Assembly (NCBI GenBank): GCA_036504735.1
Contig: DASXUQ010000012.1
Coordinates: forward strand, 1 to 64,000
Source of the DNA: a bacterium
GTDB lineage: Bacteria; Electryoneota; RPQS01
Reading direction: 5' to 3'
DNA: 64,000 nt
In this document: positions 52,759 through 62,100 of the stretch, piece after piece
Numbering within the stretch: the stretch's first letter is position 1
Layout of the letters: every line of letters begins with the position of its first letter
The notes under the pieces: generated by a model
Told to the model about the DNA's origin: nothing
Databases searched by the model: none
Seen by the model: only the letters and a program-made list of their open reading frames with translations
Position numbers and translations under genes: made by a program

Positions 52759-52786
52759 TTGACCTCCGGGTCTTTGAATCTAAAGT
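52759..52786 (+). promoter_or_regulatory. Candidate promoter of the M6 protease gene
   Basis: TTGACC (52759-52764), 16-bp spacer, TAAAGT (52781-52786). It leaves a leader of about 100 nt before the ATG at 52895. Confidence 0.5.
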
Positions 52787-52894
52787 TCAGTAAAGACAGC
52801 ATCCTACATCCGGGCACCGGAGTTGCCTTGAGGAGGATACCGCTCACGGCCAGCTTGTGCACTCCCCGCAACTTATTTGAGGGTGACGATCCCG

Positions 52895-55800
52895 ATGAAA
52901 TGCCTCTATACCGCCACCATCCTCGCGCTACTTTTTTGCGGGATCTTGTCCGTCCTTGCCATGCCGCCCCATCCGGATCTGATGAAACGGATCGAAAGCG
53001 GCGCCATTCCCACACCCTACTACTTGCAGAATGAAACGGCGTTGCGGGCTGCCGGCGTGGACGCTCCCCGTACGGCGGCAGCGTTCCTGAACCGGACGGG
53101 CCGTCATCCCCTCGACGAGAATTTGAATATTCTGGTCCTGTTGCTTGATTTCAGCACCAAAGGGCATCAGGCGGCTCCCAGCGCCTTCGACAACCTGTTG
53201 TTCGGCGGCCAGACCGGTTCGCTGAACAATTTCATGTCCGAGACCACCTATGGCAACGTAACCATCGTGACGCTCAACATGCCCAGTGCCGTCGGTTGGC
53301 TGCGCGCTCCTCAAACCTACGCCTATTACGTGAACGGTCAGAATGGCTTCGGAGCCTATCCCCACAACGCGCAGAGGATGGTGGAAGACGCCGTGGCCCT
53401 GGCCGATCCGTTTGTGGATTTTTCTCCCTACGACAATGACGGCGACGGCTACGTCGATGCGCTGTTTGTCATTCACTCCGGACCCGGCGCGGAGTTCACA
53501 GGCAGCAGCAACGACGTCTGGTCACATGCCTGGAGCGTCAGCACACCGCAGACCGTGGACGGCGTGCAGGTGTGGGGCTATTCCTCCGAGCCGGAGTACT
53601 GGCAGGCCAACGGCGACATGACCTGCGGCGTTTATGCCCATGAGATGGGCCATGCCGCTTTCGGTCTGCCCGATCTCTATGACACGGGGAACGATTCGCA
53701 GGGCATTGGCCGCTGGAGCCTGATGGCGTCCGGATCGTGGAACGGCAACCTGGGCAATTCTCCGGCACACTTCGATGCCTGGAGCAAACTGAGGATCGGT
53801 GTGGTCACCCCGACTCCGGTAAGCAGCACGATGATTGGCGCGTCGATTCCCGCGGTCGAGAACGATCCAACGGTTTATCGCATGAACATTTCCGCCCAGC
53901 AGTATATGCTGGTGGAGAACCGCCAGCCTGCGGGCTATGATGCGTCGCTGCCCGGAAGCGGACTGATTATCTATCACGTTGACGACGCCGCAGGGAACAA
54001 CAACGCCCAGTGGTATCCGGGCCACACCACCAGCGGCCACTATCGTGTGGCGGTGGAGCAGGCCGACGGCCTCTGGGAACTGGAGCACAACATCAACCGG
54101 GGAAACTCCGGCGACCCCTTCCCCGGTTCGACCAACAAGAGGACCTTTGACGACGCCAGCACGCCGAACTCCCGGGACTACGCCGGCACGTCCACGGGAT
54201 TCTCCGTGCGCAACATCAGTAATTCCGGCGCGGTGATGACCGCCGACCTGTATCCTGTTCCGGCGCGTACCATAACGCTTACCACGCCCAATGGCGGCGA
54301 GACATGGTACAGCGGCGATGCCGACACCATTCGCTGGACCGCGGGCAATCTGACCGGCAACATCAAGATCGAAGTCAACTACGCCTATCCCAGCTACGCA
54401 TGGAACGTCATCACCAGCGGCACGCCCAACGTCGGCTGGTATCGCTGGGTGGTCGGTCCCGGAATCAGCGCCAATGCCCGCATCCGCGTCACCAGTGTCA
54501 GCTACTCGCTGGTGGGTGATACCAGCGCTGCCAACTTTGCGACCGACCAGCGCAGCGTCTGGATTTCCAATCCCGCCACCAATGCCGTGTGGCTGACGGG
54601 CGATGTGGACACCATCACGTGGACTTCCGCCAACTTCAGCGAAAACCTCCGCATCGAAGTGAACCGCGCGTACCCGACAGGAAGTTGGACGACCGTCGCC
54701 GCCAGCGTGCCCAATGGCGGCGCCTATGTCTGGACGGTTACCGGACCGGCGGGAGCGTCATCGCGGCTGCGCATTCGGGGTGTCACGCACCCGGCATCCT
54801 GCGACACGTCCAGCGCCTTCTCCATCGGCGTGCGCAGTATCACGGTCACCAGTCCGAATACGGCGCTCACGTGGGTCATGGGTGACAGCACCTATGTCCG
54901 CTGGACATCGGCGAACATGTCCGAAAACGTGAAGATCGAACTGAAGCGGATGTATCCCACGGGCGTGTGGGAAACTCTGGCCGCATCGGTGCCCAATAGC
55001 GGTCAGTGCATTGTGGTGCCGACGGGAACCTTGTCCACCACGGCGCGGCTGCGCATCACGGGGGTCACTCACCCCAGCGTGGGCGATACATCCAACGTGA
55101 ATTTCATCCTGGGCCAGCGCAGCATTCACGTGACTCTGCCGAACACCGCCGGCACCTGTCTGATCGGCGGTGTGGACACGGTCAAGTGGACCACGACCTG
55201 CATGACCAATGAGCCCGTGGCGATTCAGTTCAACTACGACTACCCCAACGGCCCGTGGAACGTGCTGAACGCCAACGCCGCCAACACAGGCCGGTACCCG
55301 TGGCTGGTGAGCGGGCCGGTTACGCCCAACATGCGGGTGCGAATTCTGGCGGCGGCGCATCCTGCCATCGGTGACACCTCCGATGCGGACATCGCACTCG
55401 CCGTTCCGTCCCTTGCGTTGACGTCGCCTGCCGGTGGAGAGACGTGGTACGTCGGCGATGCCGATACCATTCGCTGGATCTCGCAGAATCTAACGGAAAA
55501 TGTAAAGCTCGAAATCAACCGTACCTATCCGGCGGGCGCGTGGACCACACTGGCCAGCAGCGTGGCGAACACCGGCTGGTACCGCTGGGTGGTTACCACC
55601 GGCGACGCGGCTGCCGCCCGAATGCGGATCAGCGCCGTGGCGCACACATTCGTCAAGGACACATCCAATGCCTTTGCCATCGCCGCGCGTTCGATTACCC
55701 TGATCTCGCCCAATACCGCAGTTACGTGGCTGACGGGTGACACGGCGACGATTCAGTGGAGTTGCACCAATCTGCCGGATGACAGCGTGAGGATCGAAAT

Positions 55801-56590
55801 CAATCGCGCCTATTCCAGTGGATCGTGGGTGGCGCTGGCGACACGCGTCCCCAACAATGGATCGTATCGCTGGGTAGTCACCGGGCCGACGACCACCACC
55901 GCGCGGATTCGCATCAGCGGCGCGGTGCACACCAACACGTCTAAATTCTCGGCGGCAAACTTCACCATCGGCACGCGGCGTCTTACCGTGACCGCGCCCA
56001 ACACGGCGGTGACATGGAGCACCGGCACGCTCTATTCGATCACCTGGACGTCGACCTATATGACCGACAGCGTCAAGATCGAACTGAACCGCGCCTATCC
56101 ATCCGGTGCGTGGGAGACCATTGCCGCGCGCGTTCCCAACAACGGCCTCTACCGTTGGACCGCCGGCGGCGCCGCATCCACCACGGCACGGATGCGGGTC
56201 AGCGCAACCGCGCGCACCGGCATCGGCGATACGTCGAATGTCAATTTCATCATCCGCATCGTGGGCGCGCCTCCCCGCTTCCTCGATGTGACCGACGGTT
56301 CCCAAGTGCCCACGGAGTTCGGCCTGGCTCAGAACTATCCCAATCCCTTTAACGCAACCACGGAGATTACCTTTGATTTGCCTGTGACATGCCGCGTCGA
56401 ACTGAAAGTCTTCGACATGCTCGGGCATGAAGTCACCACCCTGACCGATCAGATGCAGCCTGCGGGACGGTTCCGCGTGATGTGGGACGGTTTGACGGCC
56501 CGCGGCGCCCTCGCCGCCACGGGAACGTATCTCTACCGCATGCGCGCCGGAGACTATGTGGTCACCAAAAAGATGATACTGCTTAAGTAG
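52895..56590 (+). CDS. Secreted M6-family metalloprotease with seven Ig-like repeats and T9SS sorting domain
   Basis: 1,231 residues from the ATG at 52895 (GAGGGTGA 8 nt upstream). A signal peptide ends near residue 22. The M6 (immune inhibitor A-like) catalytic domain spans about 75-460 with the zinc motif HEMGHAAFGLPD (H249, E250, H253) and a calcium-type YDNDGDGYVD (179-188). Seven repeats of about 80-85 residues follow (each starting like ITVTSPNTALTW, with TIRWTS, IEVNRAYP and GDTSN), the same module found three times in the M14 carboxypeptidase. It ends with NYPNPFNATTEITF and a sorting domain ending KKMILLK. Extracellular protein degradation is likely. Confidence 0.93.
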   Translation: MKCLYTATILALLFCGILSVLAMPPHPDLMKRIESGAIPTPYYLQNETALRAAGVDAPRTAAAFLNRTGRHPLDENLNILVLLLDFSTKGHQAAPSAFDNLLFGGQTGSLNNFMSETTYGNVTIVTLNMPSAVGWLRAPQTYAYYVNGQNGFGAYPHNAQRMVEDAVALADPFVDFSPYDNDGDGYVDALFVIHSGPGAEFTGSSNDVWSHAWSVSTPQTVDGVQVWGYSSEPEYWQANGDMTCGVYAHEMGHAAFGLPDLYDTGNDSQGIGRWSLMASGSWNGNLGNSPAHFDAWSKLRIGVVTPTPVSSTMIGASIPAVENDPTVYRMNISAQQYMLVENRQPAGYDASLPGSGLIIYHVDDAAGNNNAQWYPGHTTSGHYRVAVEQADGLWELEHNINRGNSGDPFPGSTNKRTFDDASTPNSRDYAGTSTGFSVRNISNSGAVMTADLYPVPARTITLTTPNGGETWYSGDADTIRWTAGNLTGNIKIEVNYAYPSYAWNVITSGTPNVGWYRWVVGPGISANARIRVTSVSYSLVGDTSAANFATDQRSVWISNPATNAVWLTGDVDTITWTSANFSENLRIEVNRAYPTGSWTTVAASVPNGGAYVWTVTGPAGASSRLRIRGVTHPASCDTSSAFSIGVRSITVTSPNTALTWVMGDSTYVRWTSANMSENVKIELKRMYPTGVWETLAASVPNSGQCIVVPTGTLSTTARLRITGVTHPSVGDTSNVNFILGQRSIHVTLPNTAGTCLIGGVDTVKWTTTCMTNEPVAIQFNYDYPNGPWNVLNANAANTGRYPWLVSGPVTPNMRVRILAAAHPAIGDTSDADIALAVPSLALTSPAGGETWYVGDADTIRWISQNLTENVKLEINRTYPAGAWTTLASSVANTGWYRWVVTTGDAAAARMRISAVAHTFVKDTSNAFAIAARSITLISPNTAVTWLTGDTATIQWSCTNLPDDSVRIEINRAYSSGSWVALATRVPNNGSYRWVVTGPTTTTARIRISGAVHTNTSKFSAANFTIGTRRLTVTAPNTAVTWSTGTLYSITWTSTYMTDSVKIELNRAYPSGAWETIAARVPNNGLYRWTAGGAASTTARMRVSATARTGIGDTSNVNFIIRIVGAPPRFLDVTDGSQVPTEFGLAQNYPNPFNATTEITFDLPVTCRVELKVFDMLGHEVTTLTDQMQPAGRFRVMWDGLTARGALAATGTYLYRMRAGDYVVTKKMILLK

Positions 56591-56610
56591 GAGACCGCTA
56601 CTCCCTTATG

Positions 56611-56647
56611 ACGCCAAAGGCCGGTGCATGTGCGCCGGCCTTTGCGT
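56611..56647. terminator. Bidirectional terminator
   Basis: ACGC-AAAGGCCGG / CCGGCCTTT-GCGT around a GCA-TG-TGC centre, between the convergent M6 protease (+) and PhoR-like kinase (-) genes. Confidence 0.75.
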
Positions 56648-56673
56648 TCATGGTATGTACGATCTCACCGCCG

Positions 56674-58449
56674 TTACTCCATAGGCAGCGTAATCGTAAA
56701 CATGCTTCCCGCGCCGGGAGTGCTCTCGACCTCCACATGGCCTTTGTGCGCCTGCGCAATGTGTTTGACAATGGCCAGTCCCAGCCCCGTGCCGCCCAAT
56801 TTGCGGCTCCGCGCTTTGTCCACGCGGTAGAACCGCTCGAACAGCCGCGGCAAATGTTCCGCACTGATGCCCACACCGTGATCGCGCACCACAATTCGCG
56901 CGCTGTTCCCGGCGCGGTACAGGTCCACCTCAACCTCCTGATGCTCCTCGCTGTACTTGATGGCGTTGTCCAGCAGATTGACGACCGCCTGTTCGAGCAG
57001 CGTCGCGTTGATCGGCGCGGTCAGTTCCTCGCAACGGCCCATGCGCAGCGCAATCCGCCGCTCTTCGGCGAGGGGAAAGCAGGCGGTCACCGCCGAGCGC
57101 ACCACGTCGGCCACGCTTCCCGGCGTGGTCTTCACATCCGATTGCCCGGTATCCCGTTCGATACGCGAGAGATTGAGCAGATCGTCGATGATGGCATTCA
57201 GGCGGTCCACGTTGCGGCTGATGCGTTCCAGAAAGGTTCGCGCATAATCCTTGTCTTCCAGCGCGCCTTCCCGCAGCGTCTCCACAAAGCCTTTGATGGT
57301 GGTGATAGGCGTTTTCAATTCATGGGAGACATTGGCCACGAATTCGCGCCGCAATCCTTCGAGTTGCCGCAGGCGCGTGATGTCATTCAGCACCACCAGC
57401 ACGCCCGGCTGCGTTCCGTCGGGACCGCGCAGCAGACTCCCGCTGACCTGCAGCACATGATTCGCGCGCGACGGCAGACTGATTTCCCGCGGCGCGGGCA
57501 TCTCCTCTTCAGTCAGCGTGCGGCGGATGAACTGCTGCAATTCGCTGCTCCGCACGTACTCCTGCAACAGCCGTCCCTTGGCTCTCTCGCGATCCGCGCC
57601 CAGCAATTCCTCCGCCGCCGGATTCATAAACAGAATGTGCTCGTCCCTGCCGACGGCAATCACGCCCTCTCCCATGCTGGCCAGCACAGCGTCCTGTTCG
57701 TTGCGCTGCGTGGTCAGTTCGCGGATCTTCGCGTCCAGCTCTCTTGCCATGTGGTTGAGCGTCTCGGCCAGCGAAGCCAGCTCCGCGCTGTCCGGCAGAT
57801 CCAGCGTGTGGGAAAAATCTCCGGTCGCATAGCGCCGCGCACCGTCCACCAGAGCGACGATGGGCCGGCTGATCCGGCGGGACAGCAAATAGGTGATCAG
57901 CGCCGCCATGACCGCAACACCGATTACGCCGAGAATGATTCGCTCGATCATGTCGCTTAGCGCCTCGTCAAACGAGGTCAGCGGCAGCGCCGCGCGCACC
58001 ACGCCGACGATTTCCGTGCCTCGCCGCACCGGCAGCGCAAAGTACATCATGTTCTGCCGCATCGTGGCGCTGAAGCGCACGTCGAACTCCGGCTCGCCGC
58101 GCAGCGCCGTGTGCACCTCCGGATGTGACGCGTGATTCTCCATCAGACGCGGATCCGCGTCCGAATCGCCCAGCACGCGACCGTCCGGGCCGATCATCGT
58201 AATGCGCGATCCGGAAATGTCCCGCAGCGTCAGACACAACCGCTGCAGACTGTCTGCTTCGGTGGCCGGAAAGGTCGGCGGCAAATCGCGCATCACCAGC
58301 CGCGCGCGCAGTTCCAGATCCCCGCGCGTATGCTGCAAGAAAAACTCCCGCAGACTGTGCGTGGCAAACCATCCCGTGGCAAGAACCGCCAGCAGGGTGA
58401 TCGCCAGATAGGGTGGTGCCACCTTCCAGAGAAGCCGCTTCCTGCTCAT
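56674..58449 (-). CDS. PhoR/WalK-like membrane sensor histidine kinase
   Basis: 591 residues. Membrane helix 1 (about 8-28), an extracytoplasmic sensor domain (29-167), helix 2 (168-189), HAMP (190-243), a PAS domain (about 250-360, ASMGEGVIAVGRDEHILFMN), HisKA with H376 in VANVSHELKTPITTIKGF and HATPase with NLLDNAIKYSEEHQ, DHGVGISAEHLPRLFERFYR and GGTGLGLAIV. This is the PhoR/WalK/VicK layout, which normally sits next to a PhoB-type regulator; none is here. Its ATG overlaps the stop of a methyltransferase gene (ATGA). Signal unknown; phosphate or envelope sensing is typical for the family. Confidence 0.93.
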   Translation of the reverse strand: MSRKRLLWKVAPPYLAITLLAVLATGWFATHSLREFFLQHTRGDLELRARLVMRDLPPTFPATEADSLQRLCLTLRDISGSRITMIGPDGRVLGDSDADPRLMENHASHPEVHTALRGEPEFDVRFSATMRQNMMYFALPVRRGTEIVGVVRAALPLTSFDEALSDMIERIILGVIGVAVMAALITYLLSRRISRPIVALVDGARRYATGDFSHTLDLPDSAELASLAETLNHMARELDAKIRELTTQRNEQDAVLASMGEGVIAVGRDEHILFMNPAAEELLGADRERAKGRLLQEYVRSSELQQFIRRTLTEEEMPAPREISLPSRANHVLQVSGSLLRGPDGTQPGVLVVLNDITRLRQLEGLRREFVANVSHELKTPITTIKGFVETLREGALEDKDYARTFLERISRNVDRLNAIIDDLLNLSRIERDTGQSDVKTTPGSVADVVRSAVTACFPLAEERRIALRMGRCEELTAPINATLLEQAVVNLLDNAIKYSEEHQEVEVDLYRAGNSARIVVRDHGVGISAEHLPRLFERFYRVDKARSRKLGGTGLGLAIVKHIAQAHKGHVEVESTPGAGSMFTITLPME

Positions 58450-59015
58450 GCCGCCGATTCCTTCACTAGTAGCGCCGCATGACTCTTCGAAATCTTTAAT
58501 GTCTGTTCTTCACGCAATCCGGCCTGCCGCGCAACCTGCAGTGTCCGGCTCCACGCCGCTGCATTTACATGCCCCGACGGTTCGGCCAGCAGCATCCGTC
58601 CTCCCGTTTTGAGAACCGCAAACGCTTCGCGAAAGAAGCTCTCCATATCCGGCAACTCGTGCACCACGGCAAAGGCGAGCACAATGTCCACCTGTCCGGC
58701 AACGTCGTCAATTCCCAAGCGAGCGCCGTGCGCCACCCGCGGCATGATGCGTTCAGAAAGTCCTGCCTTGCGAGCCCGGCGCTCCAGTGCGCGCAGCATC
58801 TTCGGCTGCACGTCCACCGCAATCACCCGTCCTGAGGGGCCGGCAAGCCGCGCCAGTTCCAGCGTAAAGTAACCCATTCCCGGCCCCGGCTCCAGCACGG
58901 TCATGCCATCTTTGACATGCGGCGCAAGCAGCCGACGTGGCTCCTGCCAAAGGCGGCGCAATGGCGAGATCAGAGCATATCCAAGCCACCACGGGCAAAT
59001 CATATGTTCGGGCAT
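58446..59015 (-). CDS. Class I SAM-dependent methyltransferase
   Basis: 189 residues. Motif I TVLEPGPGMGYFTLELAR (about 39-56), the acidic VIAVDVQPKML, the DIVLAFAVVHELPD block and a C-terminal MLLAEPSGHV define a small-molecule methyltransferase of the Methyltransf_11/25 type. An N-terminal Trp/Arg-rich segment (MICPWWLGYALISPLRRLWQ) may touch the membrane. First gene of a two-gene operon with the PhoR-like kinase, overlapping it by 4 bp. Substrate unknown. Confidence 0.88.
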   Translation of the reverse strand: MPEHMICPWWLGYALISPLRRLWQEPRRLLAPHVKDGMTVLEPGPGMGYFTLELARLAGPSGRVIAVDVQPKMLRALERRARKAGLSERIMPRVAHGARLGIDDVAGQVDIVLAFAVVHELPDMESFFREAFAVLKTGGRMLLAEPSGHVNAAAWSRTLQVARQAGLREEQTLKISKSHAALLVKESAA

Positions 59016-59076
59016 AGTCCTCTCCCTTTAGGCCAAGCCAAATAGAAGTCGTTCACGCCTGCTCCAAACTCCTTAT

Positions 59077-59109
59077 ACGCAGGGGCGGCCAGCCTGGCCG
59101 CCCCTGCGT
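59077..59109. terminator. Terminator/palindrome after the giant sorting-domain gene
   Basis: ACGCAGGGGCGGCC / GGCCGCCCCTGCGT, 14-bp perfect stem with loop AGCCT; TTTGTT follows on the plus strand. It lies between the giant gene's stop (59185) and the methyltransferase start, and is in the same GGGGCGG...CCGCCCC style as other intergenic palindromes. Confidence 0.65.
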
Positions 59110-59146
59110 TTGTTCACCAAGATTTCGAGGATCAGGCCTCCGGACT

Positions 59147-59187
59147 CGGTTTATCCCTCATCCTTCCGCCTTCATCCTTCATCCTTA
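59147..59187. repeat. Low-complexity CATCCTTC repeat
   Basis: Plus strand reads CTCATCCTTCCGCCTTCATC then CTTCATCCTTAC: tandem CATCCTTC-type units. It overlaps the last codon of the giant gene. The same units, on the sense strand, are translated just before the sorting domain in the genes at 431, 3697 and 6780. Confidence 0.7.
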
Positions 59188-62100
59188 CTTCAAGAGCATC
59201 ATCTTGTTCATGGCCGTGTAGTTGCCCGCCGTCATCTTCACAAGGTAAAGACCCGAAGGAAGATTTCCGGCGTCGAAGCTGACCTGATACCGGCCCGCCG
59301 CATACTTGCCGTTGACCAGCGTCGCCACTTCCTGGCCCATCACATTGTAGACGATGATGTTCACCTGACTGTTCTGCGGCACGTCGAAGGGCAGCAACGT
59401 CGTCGGGTTGAAGGGGTTCGGATAGTTGGCGTGCAGGGCAAACTCCGTCGGCAGCAGGCCGGGGAGTTGGTCCACCGACAGCACGTTCATATCCACCTGC
59501 ACCAGGAACGGACTGCCCGGCGCATTGCACAGCACCCGCATGGTGGTGTGGTACTCGTTGGGCTGCATCGTACCGGGCGATGCCGTTACGGTGATCGTCG
59601 CACTCTGGTTCGGATCTACCGTACCGCTGGCCGGATCGCTGCTGAGCCAGTTCACGCTGTCCAGCACCTGGAAGCTCAGCGGGCAGTTGCCTCCGGCATT
59701 CGTGATCGAGAAGGTCTGCGGCTGCGTCTGGAAGCGGCGCACCACAAACGTCAGCGAACTGACCGAGAGCGTGGCATTGGGCGAACGCAACGACAGATCA
59801 ATCGTCGTATTGACATTCGCTTCCACCACGACGCCAGTGCGCACCGAATCGCAATGCGTGGCGTGACGGTAATGCACCGTGTACGTGCCCGGATCCACCG
59901 GCAACTGGTACGCGCCGTTGGCATCGGTCAGAACAGTGTCTACACCGCCGGTCGCCCACACCTGCGCACCAATCAACGCGGGATTGCTGCCACCGAGATG
60001 ACGCAGCGTGCCGTTGATCGCCTGGCGCGGGCCGCCCCAGAATTGAACCGCATTGTCGCCCGGCGTGAACGGTCCGGTGTCCGTGCACCGCAGGCTGACA
60101 CCGTCGGATCCATCGGCATTTTCCACGCCGATGACCGCGTTGGTGTTGCCCATCGTACCGTAATTGAGCGTTACGCCGCCGTTCGCATCGAGGATGATCT
60201 GGAAGTTGAAGTTCGGGCTACCGCCATAGTGGGGGCAATTGTCCCAACTGACGATGAACCGCTGATTGGCCGCATCCGCGTAGTACTTGCACTGCCCCGA
60301 GGTCGGAAACAGGTCCGTCGCGAAGGCGAACACCACGCCGTTCGGCGTAAACGTGCTCGGGATACAAGGCGGATAAAGGGTCACGCTCTGGTCGCCGAAG
60401 GTGATGAAACCATTCGAGCAGACATTGACCTGATTGTACGTCTGGCCGTAGTAGGGGAAGGCGAAGCCCAGATCGTAGGGGCCGCTCATGATGTCGTCAC
60501 CCTGCGCGGCCACGGTGCCGTTCGTGGTGATGTCTACCCACTGCAGTTCCACCGAATGCCACGGGCTGACCACCGAACCGGAGCCATCCGCGCCCGGACC
60601 TTCATTGGGCACTTCGTCAATCCCCTTTACCGTCCAGGTGTAGATCGTCATCGGATCGGGCGGGGTATCAATATAGGAATGCACTCCCGGGGCAACCGGC
60701 GTCGGGGTAATCAATGTGCCGTCGCGATAGATGCGAATGCCGGCAAGGTCCGTGCAGGGCGATCCATCAACGTTGACTGCCGGATCGGCCCACGTGATGT
60801 GCATGCCGGTCGTCCCGGAAGCCTCAACCAACACATTGGTCGGAGCGTCCGGAGCCATATTGCACATCATGGTGACGCTGTTCGAAGGCGGCGACAACAG
60901 GTTGTCATCATACCGCGCCTTAATCATGTAGGTGTGATTCTGATTCTCGGCCACGCCGGTGTTGTCATAGGTCAGAACGCCGGGCAGCGTCGAGTCGATC
61001 GCATCAGGCTCATTGTCACGGAAGACCAGGTAGCGGGTAATTTCATCGAGCATGCGTCCACCGCGGCCGCGCGAGGATGATTCCGCCGCGCGTGCGATGG
61101 GAGCGTGCGGACCAACCGCCGAATTCATCCGCTGGGCAACTTGCCACGCCGGATGGGAAAACGGCGCCCGCGTCTCATCGGGAGTATGCGAGTACTGGTC
61201 CTTCTTGTCCGTGGTTGCGCTGACGCCAAGGGCGAGACCCGGAGCCGCAACCTTGGCGGCGGCGGGTGCGGTCAATGCCCTCACCGAAGCCGGCGTCTTG
61301 GCTAAGAAACCCTTCACCGTCTCGGTTTTGCGCGCCGCCATCGGAGCCCGGCTCACGGCGACGTCGCTGCGAACCGTGATGCCGCTTTCCACGGCGGCGG
61401 TAACATGTGCCGAGAGCATGGGGACAGAAAGCAGTTCCGGTTCCCACGCATTCCACGACTGGCCATCGTAGCTGTAGAAGAACGTGTTGGTGATGAACGG
61501 AGTCTGCATTTCGCCGCCGAGACACACGGAGTGACCCGTCGTCTGCCGGATGCCGACATAGAACGTGCCCTTGTCCACGGTGACCGGCGCGTCCAGCGTG
61601 TACTCATGCATTGCGTTCAACGGCTCTTCCACCGTGGCATGAATCGTCGCCAGCGGCGTGAAGCTCGGGTGTCCGGTGCCGTCATCGGCAAATACACCCA
61701 GTTCAAATGGCGTACCCGGAGTCGCCAGGCGAGTCAGATACGCCCGGATGGCCGTCACGGTCTGCGGGGCCGTTCCCGGATAGCGGGCAACCATCCAGCC
61801 GTAGGGCGGCGTCGCGCCCCACCAGCCGATGCCTTCCACTTCATTCACGCCATTGTCATACATCAGGTTGGATGCCAGAACATCCGTGGGCGAGTTCCAC
61901 GCCAGATGAATGTGGCTGTCGAAGGCGCCGTCCGCCGTGAGGTTGATCGGCGCAAGGTGACCATAAGGATTGGTTACGGTGTCGGACAGCATCGACTCGC
62001 ACCAGGGCGGAGCCAGCATGTTGGTATCTACCGCCGTGATCACATAATTGTACACGCCTGCCACCGTCAAGGTGTCGAGCACATACTGCGTCGTACGGCC

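Noticed and set aside
59110-61080. A 656-residue plus-strand frame, rich in Arg, His and Val
   Set aside because: Antisense to the giant sorting-domain gene.
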